13,848 nucleotides of DNA from Coriobacteriia bacterium (lineage in GTDB: Bacteria > Actinomycetota > Coriobacteriia > Anaerosomatales > JAENZW01). A program made the position numbers and the translations under genes. Within the stretch, counting starts at the first letter, position 1. Every line of letters starts with the position of its first letter. Where the stretch lies: the NCBI GenBank assembly GCA_029858605.1, contig JAOUET010000028.1, forward strand, positions 1 through 13,848. Reading direction: 5' to 3'. Below are positions 8,260-13,707 of this stretch, piece by piece. The notes below the pieces were generated by a model, which saw only the letters and a list, made by a program, of their open reading frames with translations, did not search any database and was not told where the DNA came from.

Positions 8260-8288
8260 AGAGTAGCGCCGCGGGAGGGTGCGGTCAA
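8260..8288 (-). promoter_or_regulatory. SigA-type promoter of mfd
   Basis: On the minus strand, TTGACC (8288-8283) and TACTCT (8265-8260) are separated by exactly 17 bases. Five of the six -35 bases match TTGACA, and the -10 box fits the actinobacterial TAnnnT pattern. Transcription would begin near 8253, giving a leader of about 90 bases before GTG 8162. I see no riboswitch-like structure in that leader. Confidence 0.65.
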
Positions 8289-8301
8289 TGTAGGACGCTA
8301 G

Positions 8302-8329
8302 CAGGCGGCGCTCCGCCAGGTGTCGCCTG
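8302..8329 (-). terminator. Possible terminator or attenuating hairpin after the parvulin gene
   Basis: Two competing stems lie between the parvulin stop and the mfd promoter: GGCGG-CGCT-CCGCC (8304-8317) and the wider CAGGCG/CGCCTG pair (8302-8307 with 8324-8329). No U-run follows, so this is a weak candidate only. Confidence 0.3.
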
Positions 8330-8334
8330 TCGGC

Positions 8335-8613
8335 CTAGGACCGGTTCGTGATCTCGATGAGGTGGTAGCCGAAGCGTGTCTTCACCGGACCGTGAACGAC
8401 GCCGATCTCTCCGCTGAATACGACGTCGTCGAACTCGCGCACCATCATTCCGGGCGAGAACTCGCCTAGAGCCCCACCGTCTCGCTTGGAGGGACACATC
8501 GAATGGGCGCTGGCGATCTCCGCGAAGTCGGCACCACTCTCTATCTTCTCCTTCAAGTTCAGGCACTCTTCTTCAGTGTTCACGAGGATGTGCCTTGCCG
8601 AAGCCTTGGTCAT
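8335..8613 (-). CDS. ppiC: Small cytoplasmic parvulin-type peptidyl-prolyl isomerase (PpiC-like)
   Basis: The product is a single parvulin domain of 92 residues, almost the length of E. coli PpiC (93). It catalyses cis-trans isomerisation of peptidyl-prolyl bonds. Features that match the family are ARHILV (His8), GADFAEIASAHSMCPS (Cys40), GGALGEFSPGMMVREFDDVVF with Met56-57 and Phe61, and the closing TRFGYHLIEI with His84. There is no signal peptide, so it should act in the cytoplasm. ATG 8613 has AAGGA eight bases upstream and starts the domain at the usual point. ATG 8622 (three residues longer) is possible. A reading from 8658 would overlap the previous gene and is rejected. It begins 22 bases after the FKBP gene stops, so the two are probably co-transcribed. 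Confidence 0.93.
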   Translation of the reverse strand: MTKASARHILVNTEEECLNLKEKIESGADFAEIASAHSMCPSKRDGGALGEFSPGMMVREFDDVVFSGEIGVVHGPVKTRFGYHLIEITNRS

Positions 8614-8635
8614 CTCGTCCATCCTTTCCTGCGCG

Positions 8636-9151
8636 CTACTGGACGGCCAGCAGTTCAACCTCGAAGACCAGCGTGGCGTTGGGCGGGATGGCGCTGCCTG
8701 CGCCTTGCGCGCCGTAGCCCATGTCGGGCGGGATGGTCAGCTTGCGCTTCCCGCCGACCTTCATGCCGGCCACGCCCGCGTCCCAGCCGCTGATGACCTG
8801 TGCCTGCCCCAGCACGAACTCGAACGGTTGACCCCGGTCGAGCGACGAGTCGAACTTGGTGCCGTCGGTGAGCCAGCCGGTGTAGTGCACCGTGACCAGA
8901 TTGCCGCTCTTGGCCTCCGCTCCGTCTCCTACTACCAGGTCCTCGACAACGAGTTCGGTGACGTCTTCGGCCAGGCCTGTCGTGTCGACCGGCGCGGACT
9001 CGTCGGCCGACTGCTGGGGCTGCGTCTGTGGCTGCTCGGAACCCTGAGTGGGTTCGTCGGACTCTTCCTCCCCCTGTACGGCGAACACGACAACTGTCGC
9101 CCCCACGAAGATAAGCCCGATCGCCAGCCAGAGTATCGTCCTTTTCGACAC
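8636..9151 (-). CDS. Membrane-anchored FKBP-type peptidyl-prolyl isomerase
   Basis: The product is 171 residues. Residues 5-25 are an N-terminal hydrophobic helix (ILWLAIGLIFVGATVVVFAV). A low-complexity linker rich in Gln, Glu, Ser and Pro (27-65) follows, then one FKBP domain (80-171). The FK506-pocket residues are present: Tyr90, Phe100-Asp101, Phe110, Val119-Ile120, Trp123, Tyr146 and Phe163, with the closing motif AIPPNATLVFEVELL. The helix and linker suggest that the domain is displayed outside the membrane. No lipobox Cys is seen. The start is GTG at 9151 with GGGAGG five bases upstream; an in-frame ATG at 9181 lacks a site. It is divergent from the patB-type gene and is followed closely by the parvulin gene. 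Confidence 0.95.
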   Translation of the reverse strand: MSKRTILWLAIGLIFVGATVVVFAVQGEEESDEPTQGSEQPQTQPQQSADESAPVDTTGLAEDVTELVVEDLVVGDGAEAKSGNLVTVHYTGWLTDGTKFDSSLDRGQPFEFVLGQAQVISGWDAGVAGMKVGGKRKLTIPPDMGYGAQGAGSAIPPNATLVFEVELLAVQ

Positions 9152-9156
9152 GAGAA

Positions 9157-9162
9157 CCTCCC
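9157..9162 (-). promoter_or_regulatory. Ribosome binding site fixing the GTG start of the FKBP gene
   Basis: GGGAGG on the minus strand stands five bases before GTG 9151. It is much better placed than anything in front of the ATG at 9181. Confidence 0.75.
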
Positions 9163-9185
9163 GAGAACGGCACCTAGACACGTGA

Positions 9186-9215
9186 ACTGTACATGCAGCC
9201 GTCGCGCTGAGTCCA
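9186..9215 (-). promoter_or_regulatory. Weak promoter candidate for the FKBP-parvulin unit
   Basis: On the minus strand TGGACT (9215-9210) and TACAGT (9191-9186) are 18 bases apart. Each matches the SigA consensus at four or more positions. It is the best pair in the short divergent region, but chance is not excluded. Confidence 0.35.
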
Positions 9216-9222
9216 TCACTTG

Positions 9223-9237
9223 TATAGTTGGCGCATG
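9223..9237 (+). promoter_or_regulatory. -10 box placed for a leaderless patB transcript
   Basis: TATAGT at 9223-9228 is followed by six bases and then directly by ATG 9235. No Shine-Dalgarno sequence precedes the ATG. Transcription would therefore begin at or next to the start codon. No convincing -35 is visible at the right distance. Confidence 0.5.
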
Positions 9238-10377
9238 AATGCGGACTCCGAAATCGCGCGCCTGAGGGCCCTCACCGGCGCCAAGTGGGCGCGCTTCAAC
9301 GGAGACGTCATCCCCGCGTGGGTCGCCGACATGGACCTTCCCACGGCGCCGCCGATCATCGAGGCGCTCCGCACGCTGGTCGACGCGAGCGACTTCGGCT
9401 ACAACGCGGCGTCCTTCGACGACAGCGTGGTTCACGCGTGGGCCGACTGGTCCGAGCGGCGATTCGCCTGGCGGCCCGATCCTGGGCGCTCGCGCAAGTT
9501 CTCGAACGCTCTCCAGCCCATAGCCGCGTCGCTGAACGTCGCGACCCAGCCCGGTGACGGTGTCGTCTTGTTCACGCCTATCTACCCGCCGTTCTTCGAC
9601 CTCATCGAGAAGGCGGGGCGGCGCATAGTGGAGTGTCCTCTCGCCGAAGATGGCTGGCGCATCGACATCGACATACTCGAGTCGCTCGTGGACGACACTA
9701 CGCGCGCGGTACTCGTGTGCAACCCGCACAACCCGAGCGGGCGCGTGCTGGACGCGCAGGAGTTCGCCGCGCTCGCGAGTATCGCCGAAGAGCGGGACCT
9801 GCTCGTCATCAGCGACGAGATCTGGCAGGACCTCACGTATCCGGGCGCGAGGCACACGCCGTTCGCGACGCTCGGCGACGAGGCGGCCGCCCGTACCGTG
9901 ACCATCACTTCGGCCAGCAAGAGCTTCAGTCTCGGCGGGCTGGGTTGTGCGGTTGCGCACTTCGGCTCACCGCACGTGCTCGAGGCCCTGGACGCTCTGC
10001 CACCGCACCTGCTTGGCGGAGTGAGCGCGACCGCCGCGCTGGCAGCGATCGCCGCGTGGCGTGAGGGCGAGCCTTGGCTCGAAGAGACGCTGACGCTGCT
10101 GCAGGCGAATCGCGACCATCTCGCCGAGCGACTTGCGGCTGAGCTACCGCAAGTCGGCTTCACAACGCCGGAGGCCACCTATCTCGCGTGGCTGGACTTC
10201 CGCCCTCTCGGACTACCGAAAGACCCCGCGAAGTTCCTGCTCGAAGAGGCGCGCGTCGCGCTGTCGCCGGGACCGGACTTCGGCGCGCCGGGCGCAGGAT
10301 TCGCTCGGCTCAACTTCGGCACGACGCCAGAGATCCTCGACGAGATCGTCGACCGGATGGTGCGGGTGCTCGGCTAG
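9235..10377 (+). CDS. MalY/PatB-family PLP-dependent cysteine-S-conjugate / cystathionine beta-lyase
   Basis: This is a fold-type I PLP enzyme of 380 residues, the normal length for the MalY/PatB subgroup of class I/II aminotransferases. The subgroup usually cleaves C-S bonds in cystathionine or cysteine conjugates, releasing pyruvate, ammonia and a thiol. Diagnostic features are AWVADMDLPTAPPI near residue 27, NPHNPSGR (Asn166), SDEIWQDLTYPGARHTPF (Asp194), and the PLP lysine Lys229 in SASKSFSLGGLG. The C-terminal substrate-carboxylate region is complete (YLAWLDFRPLG, FARLNFGTT). ATG 9235 is preferred because it starts the family N-terminus and lies immediately after a -10 box. A longer reading from TTG 9220 would begin inside that box. 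MalY also acts as a regulator in E. coli; nothing here tests that. The exact substrate cannot be read from sequence. Confidence 0.93.
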   Translation: MNADSEIARLRALTGAKWARFNGDVIPAWVADMDLPTAPPIIEALRTLVDASDFGYNAASFDDSVVHAWADWSERRFAWRPDPGRSRKFSNALQPIAASLNVATQPGDGVVLFTPIYPPFFDLIEKAGRRIVECPLAEDGWRIDIDILESLVDDTTRAVLVCNPHNPSGRVLDAQEFAALASIAEERDLLVISDEIWQDLTYPGARHTPFATLGDEAAARTVTITSASKSFSLGGLGCAVAHFGSPHVLEALDALPPHLLGGVSATAALAAIAAWREGEPWLEETLTLLQANRDHLAERLAAELPQVGFTTPEATYLAWLDFRPLGLPKDPAKFLLEEARVALSPGPDFGAPGAGFARLNFGTTPEILDEIVDRMVRVLG

Positions 10378-10470
10378 CGTCTCGTGGACGCTGCTCCGCC
10401 GCCACCGCCGCCCCAGAACATCATGACGCCCGTGCAAGTGCCCCGACGCGGCAGAAGGCACAGGATTTCA

Positions 10471-10496
10471 GGAAACTACTTGACATCTGAGTTTCC
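10471..10496 (+). promoter_or_regulatory. TetR operator copy 1, overlapping the tetR -35
   Basis: This is GGAAAC-N14-GTTTCC (arms at 10471-10476 and 10491-10496). A perfect TTGACA at 10480-10485 lies between the arms. A repressor bound here would cover the -35 of the tetR promoter. The -10 for this -35 is poor (GAAACT at 10503-10508, 17-base spacer). Confidence 0.7.
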
Positions 10497-10501
10497 ATTG
10501 T

Positions 10502-10527
10502 GGAAACTGAGTACGCCCTGAGTTTCC
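10502..10527 (+). promoter_or_regulatory. TetR operator copy 2, upstream of the tetR start
   Basis: A second GGAAAC-N14-GTTTCC (arms at 10502-10507 and 10522-10527) starts 31 bases after copy 1, about three helical turns. The inner arms of the two copies also form a perfect palindrome, AGTTTCCA-TTG-TGGAAACT, at 10490-10508. The four half-sites are symmetric about position 10499. Confidence 0.7.
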
Positions 10528-10548
10528 TACCGAGTTCGGAGACGCTCG

Positions 10549-11088
10549 ATGAACACGACCAAGCGGCAAATCGCCGAAGCGTTCGACCGTCGGCTCAACG
10601 ATGTGGGCTACGACCGTACCACCCTGGACGACGTCGCGAGCGAACTGCACATCTCGAAGAAGACGATCTACGTGCACTTCGATGGCAAGCGCGACATCTA
10701 CGCCCAGATCGTCGCCGAGCGTGCCGCACGCGAGAAGATGCGGCTCGCTGCTGCGGTCGCGACACTGCCCACATACTCCGCCCGAGTCGTGGCTGTCCTG
10801 ACCTCGCTGCTCGACTCCGCCCGTGCTCACATCCGCGACACCGATCGCGAGGAGTGGCTGAGGGAGTACGAGGTCGCAGCCGACGCGTTTCGGCAAGCCA
10901 CCGGTGAGCTCCTGCGCGAACTCATCACCGGTGGCATGGAGGCCGGGGAGTTCGCCCCCGGCGACGCCGAGTTCGCCGAGCACATGATATCGGCCATGAT
11001 GCTCGACTACGTGGTGATGGTCCGCGACGATCCGTCGATCGACCACGACTCTGAGCTTCTGGGTCGAGTCCTCAAGTTCCTGAAGTAG
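10549..11088 (+). CDS. TetR/AcrR-family transcriptional repressor
   Basis: The product is 179 residues, short for the family. The N-terminal DNA-binding domain is clear (residues 1-58). IAEAFDRRLNDVGYDRTTLDDVASELHIS is followed by the recognition helix SKKTIYVHF and the usual FDGKRDIY turn. The C-terminal ligand and dimerisation half (60-179) is all-helical and too variable for me to name a ligand. ATG 10549 has GGAGA six bases upstream. Two copies of a GGAAAC-N14-GTTTCC palindrome lie over its promoter and a third precedes the next gene. I therefore infer that it represses itself and the downstream membrane protein until an effector binds. A strong hairpin four bases after the stop suggests that tetR can end as a monocistronic message. 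Confidence 0.93.
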   Translation: MNTTKRQIAEAFDRRLNDVGYDRTTLDDVASELHISKKTIYVHFDGKRDIYAQIVAERAAREKMRLAAAVATLPTYSARVVAVLTSLLDSARAHIRDTDREEWLREYEVAADAFRQATGELLRELITGGMEAGEFAPGDAEFAEHMISAMMLDYVVMVRDDPSIDHDSELLGRVLKFLK

Positions 11089-11091
11089 GTT

Positions 11092-11109
11092 CTGCGGGTT
11101 CTCCCGCAG
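11092..11109 (+). terminator. Hairpin after tetR
   Basis: CTGCGGG-TTCT-CCCGCAG is a perfect seven-base GC stem with a four-base loop, starting four bases after the tetR stop. No uridine run follows, so termination may be partial. Placement and perfection of the stem favour a terminator. Confidence 0.5.
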
Positions 11110-11153
11110 GTCTGGTCTCCCCGACCTTCGGCGAGCCCTTGTGTGTGCCCGAT

Positions 11154-11179
11154 GGAAACTGGAAGCCGTTACGGTTTCC
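11154..11179 (+). promoter_or_regulatory. TetR operator copy 3, upstream of the small membrane protein
   Basis: GGAAAC-N14-GTTTCC recurs with the same 14-base spacer as the two copies before tetR. The arms extend to ATGGAAAC and GTTTCCAT (11152-11159, 11174-11181). It ends about 20 bases before the start codon, where a repressor would block transcription. A TAnnnT-type -10 (TACGGT, 11170-11175) may lie inside it. No -35 is recognised. Confidence 0.65.
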
Positions 11180-11200
11180 ATACGAAGAAGGAGTAGAACG

Positions 11201-11569
11201 ATGAACGAAACGATTGCAGCGACCGAGACAACGACGACGGCCGAAGCGGCCGCGGCGGTCCGCGGCGGGGGCTGGTCCGCGCAGACCGCAGGCGAGAAGG
11301 CCTTCTCGCTCGTCGTGTTCGGTTTCGGGGTGATGGTGTCCGCAGTGTTCAGCTACTACCTCATCGCCGACCCGGGACGCCTGACCGAGGCGTGGGAGTG
11401 GATCCGCTCGCTGCCGCTGCTCGCGCAGGTGGTGTTGTGGCTCCTCTTCCTGCCCTGGATGGCGGCCCTCTGGGTCTGGAACATGCCGTGGGCGCTGGGC
11501 ATCCGGCTGGTGCTTGTGGTAGGCACGCTCGTCTTCACGAACTACCTGCTGTGGCCCTGGAAGGAATGA
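11201..11569 (+). CDS. Small membrane protein, unknown function, probable TetR target
   Basis: The product is 122 residues. A polar, Thr- and Ala-rich N-terminus (1-31) is followed by three likely membrane helices: about 33-53 (LVVFGFGVMVSAVFSYYLI), 72-92 (LAQVVLWLLFLPWMAALWVW) and 97-117 (LGIRLVLVVGTLVF). Tryptophans are abundant at the helix ends (WEWIRSLP, LPWMA, WNMPWAL, LLWPWKE). I do not recognise a family and see no catalytic motif. ATG 11201 has AAGGAG seven bases upstream. The longer in-frame reading from 11141 would pass through the operator and is rejected. The operator shared with tetR suggests induction by the same signal. A role in envelope stress or as an efflux accessory is possible but unproven. 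Confidence 0.8.
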   Translation: MNETIAATETTTTAEAAAAVRGGGWSAQTAGEKAFSLVVFGFGVMVSAVFSYYLIADPGRLTEAWEWIRSLPLLAQVVLWLLFLPWMAALWVWNMPWALGIRLVLVVGTLVFTNYLLWPWKE

Positions 11570-11581
11570 CAGCGCCCGTCG

Positions 11582-11619
11582 GGGCGGCGCGGCGTCGAGC
11601 AGCGAGGCGCCGTCCGCCC
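11582..11619. terminator. Possible bidirectional terminator between convergent genes
   Basis: GGGCGG and CGGCG (11582-11587, 11590-11594) pair with CGCCG and CCGCCC (11608-11612, 11614-11619) around a 13-base loop, with one small bulge. The stem lies between two convergent genes and ends at the HTH-gene stop. It lacks a T-run on either side. Confidence 0.4.
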
Positions 11620-11834
11620 TACTCCTCGGCAGGCAGCTGGAAGAGCCCCTCTACCGTCACATGCAGGGTCCGCGCCAGCAGCAAGGCGAGATACGTGGAG
11701 GGCACGTATCGGCCGTTCTCGATTGAGTTGATCGTCTTGCGGGTCACGCCCACGGCATCCGCGAGTGCCGCCTGAGTCAGACTGGCCTCGGCGCGTGCCA
11801 CGCGCAGGCTGTTTCGAAGCTTCTTCTCGCCCAA
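11619..11834 (-). CDS. Small Cro/C1-type (XRE) HTH transcriptional regulator
   Basis: The product is 71 residues and is almost only an HTH domain. LRVARAEASLTQAALADAVGVTRKTINSIENGRYVPSTYLALLLARTL shows the five-helix Cro/C1 fold, with TQAALADAVG as helix 2 and TRKTINSIENGR as the recognition part. It resembles the small stand-alone regulators (YozG-like) found beside small membrane proteins. The start is TTG at 11834. AGGAG lies five bases upstream, inside the last codons of the preceding gene, whose stop is separated from the TTG by one base, so translation is probably coupled. It likely represses its own operon through the TGAGTAG palindrome at the promoter. No toxin or protease domain is attached. 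Confidence 0.92.
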   Translation of the reverse strand: MGEKKLRNSLRVARAEASLTQAALADAVGVTRKTINSIENGRYVPSTYLALLLARTLHVTVEGLFQLPAEE

Positions 11835-11835
11835 C

Positions 11836-12288
11836 TCAGCTCCTGTCCAGGACGACGAGCGTCGCGAACAAGGCGACGGCGCCGCTCACCATGACCGCCC
11901 CGAGCAGGAACGGCATGTCGACGGTGGCGTGAGAGCCGGACAGGATCGCGAAGACGAACAGGCCGACGACGGAGCCGAAGTACGCGTTGCGCCAGGCCTT
12001 GAGCTTGATGAGGGTGCGCCGCTCGTCGTCGAGCGTGTCACGGAGGCCTTCCCTGTCGATGCGTAGTTCCGTGTGCGCCAGGAGCAAGGCGAGGAGGCAA
12101 CCGCCCACGAGGGCTACGAGGAGGAAGGGGTTGCCGCCCATGAGGAACGCTGGACAACCGAGAAATCCGCACGCCCATCCCGGACTGAACACTTCGGCGA
12201 AGATGAGCAGCAGGAAGCCCACCAGGACGAGAAGCATCCACACGTAGGCGCGATGCCTCCTTGCCTCCAAGATTCCAGCCAGCGACAT
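11836..12288 (-). CDS. Small four-helix membrane protein paired with an HTH regulator
   Basis: The product is 150 residues. Helix 1 is about 15-33 (YVWMLLVLVGFLLLIFAEVF). A Cys-containing loop follows (GWACGFLGCP, Cys40 and Cys45), then helix 2 at 52-71 (NPFLLVALVGGCLLALLLAH). A charged stretch at 72-100 (ELRIDREGLRDTLDDERRTLIKLKAW) probably faces the cytoplasm. Helices 3 and 4 are at about 102-118 and 124-147. The charged loop resembles those of small membrane proteins encoded next to XRE regulators (DUF2178-like), but I cannot assign the family firmly. ATG 12288 has AAGGGA six bases upstream. The longer in-frame reading to 12621 crosses the promoter and is rejected. Its product may signal to or be controlled by the HTH protein; that is inference from the pairing. 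Confidence 0.85.
   Translation of the reverse strand: MSLAGILEARRHRAYVWMLLVLVGFLLLIFAEVFSPGWACGFLGCPAFLMGGNPFLLVALVGGCLLALLLAHTELRIDREGLRDTLDDERRTLIKLKAWRNAYFGSVVGLFVFAILSGSHATVDMPFLLGAVMVSGAVALFATLVVLDRS
11840..11844 (-). promoter_or_regulatory. Ribosome binding site fixing the TTG start of the HTH gene
   Basis: AGGAG on the minus strand is five bases before TTG 11834 and lies within the end of the upstream gene. The arrangement points to coupled translation. Confidence 0.7.
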
Positions 12289-12308
12289 GATGCGTCCCTT
12301 GCCACGAT

Positions 12309-12347
12309 TGAGTAGTTTGCTACTCATAAGGTAACGCATACTACTCA
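12309..12347 (-). promoter_or_regulatory. Operator of the membrane-protein/HTH unit
   Basis: A perfect palindrome TGAGTAG-N4-CTACTCA (12309-12326) covers the predicted transcription start. A third identical half-site (plus-strand CTACTCA, 12341-12347) sits between the -35 and -10. This layout is typical of autorepression by a Cro/C1-type dimer. Confidence 0.65.
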
Positions 12348-12356
12348 TCTCTGCAA
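12328..12356 (-). promoter_or_regulatory. Promoter of the membrane-protein/HTH unit
   Basis: On the minus strand TTGCAG (12356-12351) and TACCTT (12333-12328) are 17 bases apart. The -10 fits the TAnnnT pattern of high-GC Gram-positives. The leader to ATG 12288 would be about 33 bases. Confidence 0.5.
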
Positions 12357-12440
12357 GGGAGGCAGATAGGTGCGAGCAGGGCAGCGTCCAGCGGCCCGAG
12401 CGCCTCTCTTCACTCCGTCGCCTGTGAGCCGTCTGCTCGA

Positions 12441-12460
12441 GCCGCATGTTTGGATGCGGC
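12441..12460. repeat. Short perfect inverted repeat upstream of nth
   Basis: GCCGCAT-N6-ATGCGGC can form a seven-base stem. It lies 80 bases before nth and outside both flanking promoters. A second pair, CGAGCAG (12373-12379) and CTGCTCG (12433-12439), lies just to its left. Function is unknown. It could be a hairpin in a leader or a remnant element. Confidence 0.5.
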
Positions 12461-12539
12461 CAGGGCGCGTCAACCGCTGCTTGCACGCCATGCCCGTCCT
12501 TTGGGTACCCTTGTCTACAACCGGTCCCAAGGAGTCCCG

Positions 12540-13244
12540 ATGCCGTCGAAGAAGGCCGAACCTGCCGCCTCAACCACCTGCTGCGACGAAGCGCAACGCG
12601 AACGATGCGCCGAGATAGCACGGCGGCTCGAGGAACACTACACCGACCCGAAACCGGCTTTGCGCTACGAGAATCCGTTCCAACTGCTGATAGCGGTCAT
12701 TCTCAGCGCGCAGACCACCGACGATGCCGTGAACCGCGCGACGCCGACACTCTTCGAGGCCTACCCCGATGCGCACGCGCTCGCGCAGGCGGACCCCGCG
12801 CAAGTGGAGGAGCTCATCCATTCGCTCGGGTTCTTTCGGCAAAAGACGAAGTCCATCATCGCCACGGCCCAGTCCCTGGTTGCCGAACACGACGGCGAGG
12901 TGCCCAAGACGATGGAGGAGCTCACGCAGCTTCGCGGCGTGGCGCGCAAGACCGCCAACATCGTGCTTGGAAGCGCGTTCGACGTCGTCGAAGGCATCGC
13001 GGTGGATACGCACGTCTTCAGGTTGGCGCACCGTTTCGGCATCTCTTCGGCAAAGGATCCGAACAAGGTCGAGGGCGACCTGTGCGCGTGCTTCCCGCGC
13101 GACCGCTGGTACCGGGTGAACTACGAGATGATCAGCCACGGCCGGGCGATCTGCGAAGCCAAGCGGCCCGTGTGCGGGCAGTGCTTCCTTGTCGACATCT
13201 GCCCGAGCGCGTTCACCGTGAAGGGGTGGCGCGAGAGCCCCTAG
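12540..13244 (+). CDS. nth: Endonuclease III (DNA glycosylase/AP lyase)
   Basis: The enzyme removes oxidised pyrimidines and nicks abasic sites in base excision repair. The product is 234 residues; the extra length over E. coli Nth (211) is an N-terminal tail. The HhH-GPD core is complete: AVILSAQTTDDAVNRAT near residue 58, the helix-hairpin-helix LRGVARKTANIVLG with catalytic Lys137, and VDTHVFRLAHR with catalytic Asp156. The four [4Fe-4S] ligands are at Cys205, Cys212, Cys215 and Cys221 (C-X6-C-X2-C-X5-C). The hairpin usually reads LPGVGRKTA; here Pro is Arg and the second Gly is Ala. ATG 12540 has AAGGAG five bases upstream. A longer in-frame reading from 12450 has no ribosome site. It converges on the gene to its right. 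No convincing promoter was found. Confidence 0.96.
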   Translation: MPSKKAEPAASTTCCDEAQRERCAEIARRLEEHYTDPKPALRYENPFQLLIAVILSAQTTDDAVNRATPTLFEAYPDAHALAQADPAQVEELIHSLGFFRQKTKSIIATAQSLVAEHDGEVPKTMEELTQLRGVARKTANIVLGSAFDVVEGIAVDTHVFRLAHRFGISSAKDPNKVEGDLCACFPRDRWYRVNYEMISHGRAICEAKRPVCGQCFLVDICPSAFTVKGWRESP

Positions 13245-13260
13245 GCGCGCGAAGGTCCCG

Positions 13261-13707
13261 CTAGCCTCTTGCCAGGAACATCACGATCCACGCGACCATG
13301 ACCAGAAGCGTCGCCGCCCCGACGGCCGCCCAAACGCGCTCGCGACGAGCGAACTCACCCACAGACATCCTGTGCGCCACTCGCGAATACCCGATCTGGT
13401 TGGCATGTGTGGCGAAGACCGCCTGCAGCGCCACCGTGACGGCAAGCATGCCCCACCCGATTGCGACCGCCCACACTGTCGTTGTCCCGCCCTTGCGGAT
13501 CATGTTGTCCACGAACACCCATGCCGGCAGGAAGAGGATCGCGGGCCACTGACCGTGGGCCAAGCCCCACAGCGGCGGGATGAAGAACGCGCCCCAGTTG
13601 AAGCGCGGGAGTTCGAGAGCGAGCGCGGGATCGAGGCCCGACGGCTCGTTCGCGTCGGGCACTTCGGCAGGTGCTACGCCGGAGGATCTGGGCGCCGCGC
13701 GACTCAT
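13261..13707 (-). CDS. Small membrane protein of unknown function
   Basis: The product is 148 residues. A Pro-, Ala- and Ser-rich N-terminus (1-32) leads into LPRFNWGAFFIPPLWGLAHGQW. This motif occurs at the start of several small bacterial membrane proteins that I cannot name more precisely. Hydrophobic helices follow at about 53-68 (WPAILFLPAWVFV), 77-99 (VWAVAIGWGMLAVTVALQAVF) and 124-146 (VWAAVGAATLLVMVAWIVMFL). A basic loop (RVAHRMSVGEFARRER) separates the last two. No enzyme motif is seen. ATG 13707 overlaps the stop of the DUF554-type gene as ATGA, so translation is probably coupled and the two may work together. It converges on nth with a 16-base gap that holds no clear terminator. 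Confidence 0.8.
   Translation of the reverse strand: MSRAAPRSSGVAPAEVPDANEPSGLDPALALELPRFNWGAFFIPPLWGLAHGQWPAILFLPAWVFVDNMIRKGGTTTVWAVAIGWGMLAVTVALQAVFATHANQIGYSRVAHRMSVGEFARRERVWAAVGAATLLVMVAWIVMFLARG

Noticed and set aside
8163..8288. Longer N-terminus of Mfd from ATG 8288
   Set aside because: The ATG lies within the -35 box of the mfd promoter (8283-8288), and the added residues are low-complexity with no counterpart in Mfd.
10374..10427. Tiny minus-strand frame ending in a Gly-rich peptide (MMFWGGGGGG start)
   Set aside because: Only about 16 codons, no ribosome site, and its stop overlaps the end of the patB-type gene. The Gly run reflects a GC-rich triplet repeat.
11619..12288. Toxin-antitoxin module
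   Set aside because: The HTH gene is paired with a multi-helix membrane protein with no known toxin motif. Size, order and autoregulated promoter fit the common membrane-protein/HTH pairs better.
12361..12470. Possible integron attC site
   Set aside because: Stem arms exist and one end has GTTTGGAT, but the conserved GTTRRRY/RYYYAAC boxes are not found at both ends and no integrase or cassette is nearby.
13223..13260. Terminator between nth and the convergent gene
   Set aside because: GGGG/CCCC at the end of nth can pair, but the stem is only four bases and no T-run is present on either strand.
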